This document shows, piece by piece, positions 1 through 13,500 of a DNA stretch of 64,000 nucleotides. Position 1 is the stretch's first letter; each line of letters starts with the position of its first letter. Where the stretch lies: the NCBI RefSeq assembly GCF_021018895.1, contig NC_079378.1, positions 11,591,501 through 11,655,500 on the forward strand, read 5' to 3'. The DNA comes from Seriola aureovittata (lineage: Eukaryota; Chordata; Actinopteri; Carangiformes; Carangidae). A program made the position numbers and the translations under genes. A model generated the notes under the pieces. The model did no database searches and was not told the origin of the DNA. It worked only from the letters and a program-made list of their open reading frames with translations.

Positions 1-115
1 ACATGCTGGTAAAGGTCACTGTTGTTGCTGTTGGGAATGAAGCTGCCCTGCTGTTCTCCAGTCGCACCAGCTGAAGCAACAGTCTTTGTAGAAGGCAACA
101 GGGATGGACTTAAAG

Positions 116-154
<39 letters not shown>

Positions 155-1976
155 GGGGGGGGGGTATTTAGGTTACTACAGGACAGAACTGGACACCAAA
201 CAATGCAATAGGCTGTAGTGAAAAGGAGGTCGAAACAGCTGAGCAAAGGCCCCTGCTTATCTGAGATAATCATGCAAATTTAAGCAAAGAGCCTCATCTC
301 ATCTGCTTGGATAAATTTTCTTTTGTCCTGTTTGTGAGAAATCAGTTCTATCAAAACAGAGAACTGATTTTGTTTTCGAACCCAACTTGAGTGACTGGAT
401 ATTAATACACAGGGCGCTGAGAAACACCTTGAGACATTCTCTCTGTCCAGTTTCATGGGGCTGTGGACAAAGGTAAGGCCTTCATGGGACTGTGGGTTTG
501 TAGGCTGAACATGCATCTCCACCAATGAGGCATAGAGTTCACCTTAGAGTCACCTTGAGTGAAGGATACCGGTTGTCATCTAAATAACAGAAGACAACTT
601 GAATCTGGCAGATTTTTCATGCCATTATGAAAATATGTACTTCGGAGGAGTCCGCCACTGAAATGGGACATAGCCACTGTGTATAGAGGAGGGCTAATTG
701 ATTCTTAATACCTTTCACTGCCTCCCAGCTTTGTCTCTCTACTTTCCAACATCACTTTTTAAGAGGAAATATTTTCAGTGAAGCGTACAGCGGAAGTTGA
801 AGTGGTTGGTGTTCAGGTTGTGATCTGTGTAAGTAAGATTCTGCTCCGTACACTTCCTGTCCTCTCTTGATCTCGTGCTTTATCTCTTGTAATGTTAAGG
901 ACAGTTTTTCTGTTCTCTGTATTGGCAGTCAAACAGGAATATGTAGACAAGAGCAAGAGAGAGAGAGAGAAAGAGAGAAACAATAGCGGGAAGTTAGATG
1001 TTTGCGTCTCTCCTGGAGGCCAATTATGTGTCTGGCAGGCTGCCAGTCTGCCTCTGCTGTCACGCTATTTCAGGGCAGAAATTCGTGGCTTGCTAGCATG
1101 ATCTTTACTTTAGCATTCGCTGGTCTGTTTAACCCTCCGGGCTCCACATGAGCCTGGTACTTCACAAACAGGTGCCTGTAGCGGGTTTCCAATTATGAGT
1201 CAGGAGACATGGATTATTTGCAGATGTGGTCTCACCTTGGCCAGTAAAATCAGTGTTTTGCTCCCAAGCATGCTACATGCAGCTTTGCAGCGGTCATCAA
1301 CAAAGAACAAAATGAGATATTATCCATGTAGGATGACACTTAATTTATATTATTATTAATTTAATAATAATTATATACATTTATCGATCAACAGGTTACT
1401 CTCAGATTGCTTCACAGAAGATGCGAGAACTTCAGTACACTTCAATATCAAATCAAGTGTCACTGGCTCTAAGGACCGGGTCAGACACTTGTTCATGTGT
1501 TTGTGTCTGTACACAACCATTTCAATAAAAAAGAAGAAGCCAAAAAAGAAAAAAACTGTAAAAATTATTCAACTGTATCTTTGTACTTTGACATAAAGCA
1601 GAGAAGCAACATAAGTCAGTAAGTTCAGCTTGATCCAGAGTAAATGTGTTTAGCACAGTTGTCAGAACGGTGTCGGCTTTGAACTATGGTCCACAGTTAT
1701 GGATTCTACTGGACAAAACCTGACACAAAACCAAACAACAACAAAAACAAAAACGAAAAGGTTTTTGTCAGTTTTTATTTAGATAGTTTTTATAAGTTTA
1801 GTTAGTTAGCAAGTTTTTGCGATCATTCATTTGAGCGACAAATATTGCATTCATCATAGTAGTACTGTTAGTATTATTACTACCACTACATCTGCCTCCA
1901 GCACCCCCTGCTTCATCCCTTTATTCTCAACCATCTCATTCTCTTTCTGAGAGAGATTGGAGTGTGTGTGTGTGCG

Positions 1977-2017
<41 letters not shown>

Positions 2018-3169
2018 ATGCACAGTAATGCTTTTGTAACCAGCTGCACTCTCTCTTTCTCAGCGGCCTCCTCTATTCCAGCTAACTGCTCAGTGGTGTT
2101 AGTAGGTTATGGAGTCTGTCTATATTTAGAGCTGGTTGAGCACAGTTCCCCCCTCCTCTGCCTCTCTTTTCATACACTGACAAAGCAAGTAAATAAACAC
2201 ATCAACTGTCACAGTCAGTCTCTAGCAATGTACTCAATGCCTTCAAGTTTAATCTCAATTTGGATTTTGTGCCAGTGCTGTGGCAATGATGGTCTTAAAA
2301 GTTTGAAACGTGAACCATTATTTATAATGTCAGAGAACAGAACAAACATTGTCTGCTAATCCAGGTTTAATCAAAATTGCATCAGGTGTTTCTGAAATAT
2401 TTTGAACTTATTGACCTATTTTAACCAATCAGTGATCTCTGTAGTGATATCTGCGTGTGTCTGGTGTCTCAGAAATATTTTGATGACCCACTGAGATAAT
2501 TTTTATTATTATGTTAGTAGGTGACTTGTGTCCACAGTAGTAGAACAGGCCGGATTACTGTATTTGTATCAGAGGAACTAAACATGGTGGATTTTGTTGA
2601 TGTTGGCCTTTTTGACAATAGGCTTTGTTTGTTTTTTTATTTTGGGACATGGCTTAGTTGTTTGTGTTCTGTTGCTATGACACCCAACATGGAAATTATC
2701 TGATCTGTGTGTGTGTTTGTGTTGTTCTGCCTGTCTGGCTGGTGCTTTTGTTATTGATCTTCCCATCAGAACTGTTCAGATACAACAGCTGTACTGGAAT
2801 ATGGAACAATACAATATGGACTGTAGCATATGTACTGTAATGTGGAAAATAAAATGTATGATGAAGCATTAATTAACATTAATTCTTTGTTACAGCAACA
2901 CAGTCAAACATGAATTCAGTTTTTTCACTCTTGCTGCAATTTTTTTTCTAGTTTTAATTGTATCAAAAAATCTAGAAATAATCAACCCAGGTAATTTTTT
3001 TTATAATCACTGAGATTAGTAACAAATTAAAAGATATAATGTATTTTTTGAGTAAATTATTTCCTTTTTAATTGAATGTTTTGGTGTTTTGGAGGTTATG
3101 TCTACTGCCTGTATGAAATTCCTATGCTTTTTAAAGGAATAGTTCATAGTTCCTATGCCGTCCATTCCA

Positions 3170-3400
3170 TTCTAATGAACATGACAGCTCAGTAAGTGAC
3201 GTTAACTTGGACTCAAGATGAACTTCACGGCCAAAGGTCAAAGGTCACTGTGACCTCACAAAACATGTTTCTGGCCATCAGTGATGACATTTTATATCCA
3301 AAATGTCAGAGGTCAACTTCACTGTGACATCATAATGTTCTGCAAAAACACTTGTGGCCACTATACACCAGAACAGAAGGGGAGATTGTGACCATATTGT
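3170..3400 (+). repeat. Dispersed repeat with nuclear-receptor half-sites, copy 1
   Basis: Shares ggtcac/gtgacctcacaaaacatg, tggccat/c and gatgacat..ttatatccaaaa with the copy at 15322-15500. It contains AGGTCA at 3235-3240 and 3242-3247 (direct repeat, 1-base spacer) and TGACCT at 3251-3256. Confidence 0.7.
3235..3256 (+). promoter_or_regulatory. Perfect DR1 overlapping a perfect estrogen-response palindrome
   Basis: AGGTCA-A-AGGTCA (3235-3247) matches the DR1 consensus of PPAR/RXR and HNF4. AGGTCA-CTG-TGACCT (3242-3256) matches the IR3 estrogen receptor element. Sequence match only; function unknown. It lies 4 kb before the first recognised ACSL6 coding exon. Confidence 0.5.
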
Positions 3401-4282
3401 GACTGGTTGGCGAAGGCAGTTGGATTGAGGTTAGCCTATCTTCACATAAAAACTGTAACTCTATTCAAAGTGAAAATCCTGCCAACTCTAAAGCTCACTA
3501 ATAAACATGTCGTATATTCTTTTTTTAACCTGTGCCTTAATAGAAATGTAAAAATGACAATACGATCCTCATCGACCATATCTGACAATCCACGCTAAAA
3601 TATCTCAAGAGTTTCCACTTGAAGTTGTGCCAGATTATGTTTTCAAGTCACAGTAATTAAGTCTAACTCTCAGACCAGCAGCGCACAGCGGGTGATTTTT
3701 GTGTGTACTCAACAGGGCAGGATCCCAGAATTAACTTTGACATTGTAACTGCTTCAGCTTCCACACAGATGCGAGTTTTTCTTAAGTTCAAAACTTTCAA
3801 CTGGTTTTTATTATTTACTATCATGCTCAACATTTCCCAGCACTTAAACTGCTCTAATTCCCCATCAAGATTACCAGAACCACAGAGACACAAAAAGGGA
3901 CAACAGAAAAAGAGGAAATATCTGCGCATTGGAGTAAAAAAAAAAAAAAAAAAAGAAGCAGGGAGTCCTGCGGTGGTAAAGGCTCAGTACCTTTTTTTGA
4001 CATATCAGAGGGGATCTGTCATGTTGTGGTTTTTCAGTTACAGATGATAGTTTCTGTCTGAATAACAAACTTCAGTTTAGTTGGCTTAAGCGGATTCAAG
4101 CCCAGGTAGCGTTTGGGAAAGCAACATCAGGGAATTCACTGTACGTGAAGGAAGTGTGCTTTTGACATGAAACCAAGTAGTGGAAGAGATGAGCAATAGT
4201 TTTATCACTGTAAATGTGTCATCCTGTGGAAGTGCAGCTTTACAAATGTCTAGATGACCACTGATATGCTGTCTGATTTGTA

Positions 4283-4320
<38 letters not shown>

Positions 4321-5653
4321 TGTGGTGGTGTCATCTAGAAACTACACTAAGAGTGAGAGCATTTGAGTATTTTGGGAAAAAATGATAAGAGGCATGTACT
4401 GGCATTCATGAGTGTCAAAAGGTTTAAGACCATGAAGCTACAGTATGTGATGACTTTGATGAAACATAACATTTTGTAATTTTTCAATGCACACAACTTT
4501 AGGTCTGTACAGAAGTAATGCATATGTTTGTTCATGATAAGCAGAAGCCTAATGATAAAAAACTATGCTGTGACTGTCCAGCCTGTCTCTGTGGACACTG
4601 TGTCCAAATTTAGGGGTTCCCTAACAGGAGTTTGGATTCTGCAACTCCAAACTAACTTTTAATGGATATTTTATAATCTGATTACAGTGTTTTTAAAACT
4701 CAGCATACTACTACTTTTAGGGCCGGTCAAATGATTCATTATTTCCCACCAGAATTTTATTACTCTCAGTGTAGAGAAGGTTTTGAAACATAATTTACAT
4801 ATTTACGTGTCAGGTTCAAATTCAGCAGGCCTGTTTCATAGAAAAATTACCACAATGACAAAAAAAAAAAAAAAAAAAAGGAGAAGCAAAAGTAATTTAT
4901 TCCATTTCCACGAGGTGACACAATTTGGAACAATATGACAAAAAGTAAAACTTGTGGTCTATCATCAGCACAATTCACAGACCATCTAGGGACATAAGTT
5001 TGCAATGAGCATTGACCAATCAGGAGAAGGGAGGTAAGTGATAAAAGACAAAATGTTTAATTAGTTAATTCAATAAATAAAATGTTAACATTTTCATATA
5101 TTATATACTTACATACTTACAAGAATAAAATTAGACTTTACTTTTGGTGTCAGGCAAAAGTTTTCTGGGGGAAGGAGAGTCTGACTCATGATCTGAGTAA
5201 TTCTTGATTATTGGCTGTTAGCAGCTTGTTTACATCAACCCATTTACACCATCATAAATTACATTCATTTTTTGTTAGTTTTGAAATTCATGCATCTTTC
5301 ACCCCACATTGCAGGCTCATATGATTCCCTTTAGTAAAGTAGTAGTGAAGAAAATACTGTGTGTACTCAAAATAACAGATGAATGAGGAAGTCAATTTTC
5401 CCACAGCCTCAGATATGTTATCAGCCTCACTCTGTCAGTGTCTGTGGCTATGTACATGTGAGTGTGTGCGTCTGCGTGTGTGAAAAAGTGAGCAGACAGG
5501 AAGTCATTCTGATTGGCATTGAACTGCAGCACTGTCCCAAAGCCATCCGTTGAGTCAGGTGGTGCTGTCTCTGACTCATTTCTCAGGGGCGGGAAGACAC
5601 CCTTCAGTCATCACTGCAGTCAGCGTTCCCTTCAGCTGAATTATGCATTTCAC

Positions 5654-5698
<45 letters not shown>

Positions 5699-7099
5699 CG
5701 GGGGCTGAGCCTTAACGAGCACTATACATCACATGTATGTGTGTGTTTTATCTACTTTCTAGTCCCACCACAGTGGGTAGTGTAAATCATGTATTCTGAG
5801 CCGCTTTTACAGTAAGAACAGGAATGCGTGGGAAGACCGACCCCTCATTCATCTATTTTTTTTGAAATGGTGCGTTAAAGGTCACAGGGTCTGGGTGAAG
5901 GAGCAGTGAGATCACATCTGTTCTTTAAACATGTTTATCAAACAAGACTCAAAATGTTCAAAAAAGAACTCTGTGGAATTTGTAGGAGGGTGTAGTTTTC
6001 TACGAATGTGTGTTAAATATGTGTCTTTATATGGGAAGGCCTGTTCACATATAGCTGCATGTGGAAGTGGTAGCGAGGGCTCTTTACCACTTCCTGCACA
6101 ACAGGTTTTGTTCAGTGCCCTTAAATGTCAGATGTCATGTGCTGAAGTTTACTTGTGATATCTGACCATAATCGTCATGTAATCTGAATCATTGAAAAGC
6201 CAACATTTTGCTCCCTCTGCCTGCTGTAACCAGCCAGTGTAGCGTGGGATATGAATTCGTCTTGTGTGGATGAACATGTTGATAGCTCACACGCTGACAT
6301 ACTGACTCTAATAGTAAGGGGACAACATGACCTCACCTTTAATGCAAGGATGTGCATGTGGTAGCACACAAACCATTACACATATAAATTCTTTCATGAT
6401 ACTTTGCACCAGATGTGGTGTTAACATCTAAGAAATTGAGCACATTGCTGGAAGATTGAACATTGAATAGAGGAAGAGGAGAGTTTCGTGGCAGATTTGG
6501 TGAGTTTATTGTCTGTGGAAGTGAAAGATGCTGCTTTTTTATAACCAGAAAATTGAAGACCATTGACACATGTTCACATGACTTTGGTTGATTTTATGCG
6601 TACTGCTGCAGTTTAATGTCAGGTGCCAGACTGTGGTTTTGTCTGTTTTGTTTGTTTGGTTTTCTCTTTGTCTTTGAATCCCAAAATACAGCCTGCTTTG
6701 AAAATGAGTGTTTCTTTGGAAACTGTAAGACTGTATGAATGAATGAATTTAGAATTGAATCCTTGGACAGATGATTGCCATGTATTTTCCAGATCATGTC
6801 TATTCTTCAACAGCATTGGATCACAAACATCTAAGCCATTATTTAAATACCCCCCCTGGCACATCTGATTTAGCGTTATAAGGTATTTATTAGATATTGA
6901 CTGCCAAGACGCATAAAAGCTGTTGATTTTTTTGCTCCCTGAGAGAAAGTAATAATAAATAATAATGTTAATGTGGCTGAAACATTTGAAAGAATTTGAA
7001 AACAATGCTGATTCTGTAGGTGCACACAAAAAAAGCACCAGAGTTTTGTTTGAAATCCAAGACGGGTTAAATCGAGGGCAAGTGGACTTCATTGCAGAT

Positions 7100-7265
7100 A
7101 CCTGAAGTTCTTCTTATCCAAGAGGCTTCTTCAGTTCTGACCCCACAGAGGTTAAATACCTGGGTCTCCCCACCAGTCAGTCAGAACTGAAGAAGCCTCT
7201 TGGATGAGAGGTTAAAAGTCCAGTTGTCCAGTCCCTTGGATAGCCATACCTGGATGACTGACTTA
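7100..7265. repeat. Inverted-repeat interspersed element abutting ACSL6 coding exon 1
   Basis: 26-base perfect arms at 7116-7141 and 7180-7205 (core aagaggcttcttcagttctg) around a 38-base centre, followed by cagttgtccagtcccttgga and ctggatgactga. I recognise this as a sequence scattered through teleost genomes; I cannot name the family. It ends about 25 bases before the splice acceptor at 7290. Confidence 0.7.
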
Positions 7266-7290
7266 AGTCAACCTGTCCACTTTCCTGCAG

Positions 7291-7511
7291 AGCTGAGTTC
7301 CACCCTGATGGAGAAGATGCAGGCCCAGGAGATGATGAGCGGCCTGAGGATACCGGAGATGGACGATATCGGCCAGTTCTTCCGCTCCCTGCCAACATCC
7401 ACGCTGGTGGGCATCGGCGCTCTGACGGCCGTGCTGGCGTACTGGCTGGCCACCAGACCCCGCCCCATCAAACCACCCTGCAGCCTTCTGCACCAGTCTG
7501 AGGAGGTGCCG
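7291..7511 (+). CDS. ACSL6: ACSL6 coding exon 1 (CDS from 7308)
   Basis: The acceptor tttcctgcag ends at 7290 and the donor is gtaaga at 7512. The exon encodes residues 1-68: the amphipathic N-terminus, the membrane anchor and [12 protein letters not shown]. The acceptor shows at least one further exon upstream, which I did not find in 1-7290. The 17 bases before the ATG are open in frame and read LSSTL, resembling the LSLLEKM stretch of a longer mammalian isoform. Confidence 0.93.
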
Positions 7512-7520
7512 GTAAGATGG

Positions 7521-7568
<48 letters not shown>

Positions 7569-10517
7569 CACACACACACACACAAATAAATTAATAGATG
7601 GAGTTGGGGAGAAACGTGGATTTACAGATGCAGTCTTATTTGCTGTTTTATTTCTGTCCCCCACACTTTTCCTGTTTTTGTTTGATTTACTCACTAAAAT
7701 CTGTCCATGCAGCACTCTCTTTCTGTCAAGCTGCCAAAATCCAGATGAGAGAAGCAAAATGCTGATACCCTCATTGAGGTCACCTTCATGGACTGCATGA
7801 AGCAATAAGCTTCATGAGCAGGAGTGCTTTGGGGTGTTTGTGGTTTGCGTACGTGTGTGTGTGTCCTGGGTTTTACCTTTCAGGCTATATACATGCTGCC
7901 CTAAGCACAGGTGGAGCTTGTAGGGTCACTACACAAGGTAACATGTGACAACTGAGCTCACTAATGCTGAGCCAGCAATGGTGTTGAATGGACATTGTAC
8001 TACCCTCAGAGAAAATTCAATTGATAATTTTCACATATTAATAACAATAATAATAATAATAATGATAATGAATCACTTTGTACATTTTACTTGTCTTAAT
8101 AGCATCGCAAAAGTTTATATCAAAAGTTACATTATTAATAAAAGTGTAATGATAAATAAATAAATACATAAATAAATAATAACAAAGAAGTAATAAAGAC
8201 ATATATGAATGTTAGCCACTATTAAAACTTTTAACTAAACTGATAAACCCTGGTCCTGGTTTACCTTAACCACTGTCCAAACCAAACCGCATGCTTTTTT
8301 TTCACGCTCACACCTCAACCCCGTGCCCTCTGACTAACTGGTGAGGCTGGCAGCATTTGTAATCAACATGAAACTCCTTTGAAACGCTTTCTGTGGCTAT
8401 GACAGGTTTCTTTTCTTGATAAATGTGTTTGAGCTAGTGATGCTACTGCTTAACAGACTGAGATGAATGTGTATCTGAGAAGTGCTGGCAAAAACTACAG
8501 TACAAGCACACACATGCATGCAGAGACACACAAAGACACTCAAGATTTCAAGTCAGTGTTTCAGTGTTTCATAACTCCCAAGGCTAAAGGCTCCCTAATC
8601 TTTTCGGCCTAAATGACTCATTTGCAAAAAGAAATTTGCTTGAACTTTTCTTTGTCTTTGTGAGAATTAACTCTAATCACCCGGAATGCATCAGCAGTGT
8701 GCACACAGGGGAAAGAAACAAAGCTCTGTTCAATTCAGAAGCTCTGACATTTTTTAAGTATTTGTGAGCTGACAAAAGAACAAGGAAAACAATTTTCTTC
8801 AGCCTCTACTGTCTATTCAACACCGTCTTCCTGTTGCAGATGAATTAGACCTTCTTTTTTTTTTAAGTTTTGTTTCATTCTTCTGTTTCATTACGATACT
8901 AACACCTCCAAAGTTTAGAGAAAATGTTGCAAAAATGTTGTTTATGGTGTTACACTGTCTCCTTGTCTCACTCACCCTCTCTCTCTCTCTCTTTGCATTA
9001 GCATGAAGATGGAGGTCGCCGGTCCATGATGGGCGACAGTTCCAAGCTGCTGAGTCATTACCATGACGACGCCAGGACCATGTACGAGGTCTTCCAGAGA
9101 GGCCTCCACATATCTGGTGGGTAGAATACTGTCTGAGGGTGAAGAATAAACACTGTGTAGTATTCACTTGTGAGCTCACAACCAGACAGACGTTTCCACT
9201 CCTACTCATATATACTATTCAAATTGGTCTGTTCCTCTAGACTTGGACAGCTTTCCTCACAAAGTGTTTATTTCACTCTAAAAAGAAGATCAAAATCGGG
9301 TTTTCCACCCATATTATAAGTTTAATTTACATTTGTTAATGTACGGGACAGCATATAAGTGTGTTTTTATGAAGGTAATTTTAAAACAAAGTTAACTGTT
9401 ATAAAGTTAATTGCTTAGATTAAAAACCTCTTTTACAGAAGTGTCCTGGCAAAGACAGACAGACAGACAGACAGAACGTAGAACATAGAACAAACTTATC
9501 GCACAGACTAAAAATGAAATCGATAAAACATGAAGAGAGCAATCAAGGATCAACAAAGCAGATGTGATCAAAAGGGTAATGTAACTGATAAGATAACATC
9601 TGAAGGTACACACACACACACAAAAATACATTTTCATGCACATGCTTGACTCACCCATTGATTTACTTATGAGGCTACATAATAATGAGATACAAATTTG
9701 TCGACACAAACAGACATACAGCTGTACGCACATCATTAACCACACACATGCCAATATTCATGGACATTTTCACAAATATAGAAACAAACACGCGCTCCTT
9801 TGCCGCACTATTCAAAGTCATATTGTGTCCCCCATACTTTTCTACTTTCAGCTGGATTTTCTTACAAAAAAAATCTGTCCAGACAGTGTCTTTTTACTGT
9901 CGAGCTGCCAAAATCCAGATGAGAGGAGCCCTGAGTTGGTAAATATGAACTAATTATTAGGGAGTTTATATTCTAAGTCTAATGCAGTACTTATTGCCCA
10001 GCAAATGCCTCACTTACATTTTATATTAACCAATCTAAAATAATGATTTTGGGAGATGTACTTATAAAATACTGCTGTAAGTAACAACTACAACTCCCAC
10101 GAGTCTTAGGCATAGATGCACTATCGGAACCTCATGGCAGCATTCAGCCATGAGATAATTGCAAACAATGTTGTCGCTGTTTTACCATGATCAAAATGAC
10201 AATGTGCTGAAATATTTACCGACCAACGTTAGTTTATGGACAAAACTCCAGTGTTTCATGTTTCAGCTTTTCAGACACATAAATGAAAGAAACATAAACG
10301 AATATAATTTATCTATAAAAATATGACGTATAAAAAATACAGAAGTGGCAAAGTGAGTCATGGTATATTACACAGAAAACATTTAAGAATACAAAAATAC
10401 TTATCAGGGCCTTTCAGTCAGTCTGTCCAACTCTTTCATCATCACACAGAAGTTATTAGACTGCTAGATGCACAGTAAAAGATGGCTTACACACACACAC
10501 ACACACACACACCCACA

Positions 10518-10554
<37 letters not shown>

Positions 10555-13500
10555 TAGTACTTTTTCATGTATTATACAAAGATAGCACACAGTCTGACAA
10601 TGTTGTGGTTCGACCATAAAACCTCTAATCAATGTTTTGTTGGTGCTTGAGGTAAAATGAGTCCTCTGGTTGCCAATAGGATGGTCATCGTTGCTAATGG
10701 CAACAGCTTCAGGGCTCACAGCCGGGGAGTTTAAGCAGGGACGTTAAGCGACTGACTCACATTGCAGAGATAATGCATTTCTGCTTAAGAGCACTCCAGC
10801 CACACCTGCTCCTGAGAGAGCTTCTTCCTCTGAAGTGGTCCACTCATTATAGTTTAGAACTTCTTTTTAAATTGTTTTTAAATATAATTATACCAGTCCT
10901 GTCTATCAGAATTTGAATGCTTAAAAAGTGACTAAATAATAAAATGATAATAAGTCAACCATTTGCTCACAAAATACCATGTTTACAATTCAAGGCTACT
11001 AACAGAGTTTTGGTCATATGTTTATTTTAAAATATGATGCTTTGTCTGCCATCATAGGTTTCACAATGTTCTTAAACTTGTCTCATTAAAATTGTCTCTC
11101 ACTTGTCTCACTCTGTCTTCCAACAGGTGATGGACCTTGCTTAGGCTCGCGGCTCCCTAACCAGCCTTACAAATGGATGTCCTACAAAGAGGTTAGTGCC
11201 TTTCAGAGGACAATCAGTCACAGGCTTTGTGGCACCCAGTCTGCCCAGCAACCAGAATATGTCAGAATATGACAAGAAAGGAAATGTTAAGAAGAGTTGA
11301 AATACACAAGGATTAATGTGAGTGGCCAATCTGTGGCTGGCCAACAATAGCTCGAACATTATGTCAAACAGTGTCAAAGTACAAGTGCATTTGTCGGTCT
11401 GTACATAAGGGGAACTAACCTTTTCTTAGTGTAATCGCTCCCGGAATAAAACCAAACTTCCTTCTGTTTGTTTTACATAAAGGCAATCTAAAACCCATCC
11501 CTGAGGACATCATTGATAATCTTTTACGCTTTCAGTATAAGCTCGAATCTTTATGATTTCCCAATAAATTGACAGAAGAGGTAAACAACAACTTGCAATC
11601 AGTTTTTATCCTTTTGAAAAATGGATGTAAAACAGTAATATTAATGAAAAACTTAAATTCTTAAAACAAAGAGGAATAATTCGTCAATATTTGTTGATCT
11701 CCACCAAAAGACTTTAGCCTATGTAGGCCGTACTGATGCTGCTGACATTACTGAAATGACAAGCCGTGTGATCTATTGGAAAATGATCAGCATCTTCACT
11801 TTAACAACACATGTTAATCACACAGCGGTGTTCATGTGTAATATAATCTGTAGCTGTAGCACCAGCAGGGATTCAGTTATGTGTGGGACATACAGCAGCA
11901 CTGGCACACATGTCGTTTATAATATTTCTCCCATGCGTCAATTAATTTCCTATCCTGACTGCTGAGGCAACTGTTGTCATCAGCCAACATTTATCTGCTT
12001 TTAGAAACAAATTGTCTCCTGTCTGTAGTTTTTTCTTTCTCCAATATCTGGTGGAGTGTACGGATTGGAGGCCTCTTCCACTGTTAGTGCTGCGCTGACC
12101 AGCAAACTTCACAATTGTACTGAAGTCATCTCTGGCAGCTCATGAGCAACGGAAAACTTCCAACGTCCCATGAAGCAGTTTCCGTTCCCAATAAATCAAT
12201 TCAGGAGACAACCTGACATGTTTTGGAGACTCATGGGAGTGGTGGTTTTGGGTAGGCAGGGAATTTTATTAAGACAAGTGATGTAGCAATTTACTGTAGA
12301 ACAAAGCTCAAGGGCTGTATAAGAAGGGAATTATGCCACCTTCAACAATTTTATCAGTGACATCATGTTTTTTACAAGAGAACTGTGGGAGGATGATTGT
12401 CCTTTTCTTCTTCTTTTATTTTTTCTCAGGAAAGCCAGATAAGTCTGGACTTGCTAACAGTCTCATTCAGTGAGAAGCCATATCTTTCTGTAATATAAAC
12501 AATGCACCGTTTATTCTCATCCCAGGGTGGAAAATAATGTGCAACACTTTGCGAAAGAAAGTCATTATGCAACTTTCTTTGCTGTCTAAGCAAAAATAAA
12601 ATAAACCTGTTTTCTTTGATGTGTTTCATAATCATGGTAACTTGAGAAATGAGAGTTTAGTAATTTAACAGTTTACATAATGGAGAGTCATTTCTCGAGA
12701 GATGCAACTGTGGATGTTTCCAAAATGGGCTTAAAATGTGGCAGATGACCTTTGAATATTATTGTTTTTTACAATTTAAGCACGTATAATCCAGACTATG
12801 ACAACCATGGATTTCCCTTTTCTTTCAAACTGTTACTGAGGTTATGTTATTTGCCTAAATTAGTAAACACCGAACGCTGAGAAGAATTTCTGCCCTCTAC
12901 TGTTTATTTCCCAAGAAACTGAGTTTTTAATATCACATGAAATATTTTCTTTAGCTGGAAAACTAGCTCAGTATTTGTTTGGTATTGTTCCACCTTATCC
13001 AATCAGCTCTGTCCCATCTTCTCACTCCATAGGTGACAGCCCGGGCCGAGCATCTGGGTTCAGGATTGCTGCACCAAGGCTGCCAGCCCAACCCCAACCA
13101 GTTCATAGGAGTGTTTGCCCAGAACCGGCCAGAGGTGACAGCCACTCTTTTTTTTTTTGCTCAGTTTGTCTCTTCTGAATCTAACATTCTTCTTGTCTGT
13201 ATCAGACATCATTTGGCTCAGGCAAGGTAAACCATTTTACAGATGGTTTCGTTCATACAGGCCACTGATGTAAACATAAACACACACACACTCAAAAACA
13301 GTACACATTGCTCTCTTGTTTAAACAGATTCGCCTTTGCCCTCTTGAAAAATATATACATAGAAATTAAAATGTATTGGCTTGGAAAGAGTAAAAGGATG
13401 TGGCCGGATTTTCACTGGATGAATGAACTCTAACCACTGACCTTTGACCCCTGACTTGTGTGTGATTACAGTGGATCATCTCAGAACTAGCTTGCTACAC

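Larger units (their letters stand above)
1..7099. other. Upstream region without recognised exon
   Basis: No conserved coding sequence seen on either strand. It contains (TG)n at 119-153 followed by a G run (155-164), (TG)n at 1962-2015, 4285-4319 and 5655-5697, poly-A tracts near 3937 and 4860, and the nuclear-receptor repeat at 3170-3400. An ACSL6 5' UTR or alternative first exon may lie here or further left. Confidence 0.5.

Noticed and set aside
119..164. CRISPR-like array or other designed repeat
   Set aside because: TG dinucleotide repeat followed by a G run; no spacers.
7263..7805. 180-codon minus-strand frame over ACSL6 exon 1
   Set aside because: It is antisense to a well-supported coding exon and runs through the CA repeat; no homology recognised.
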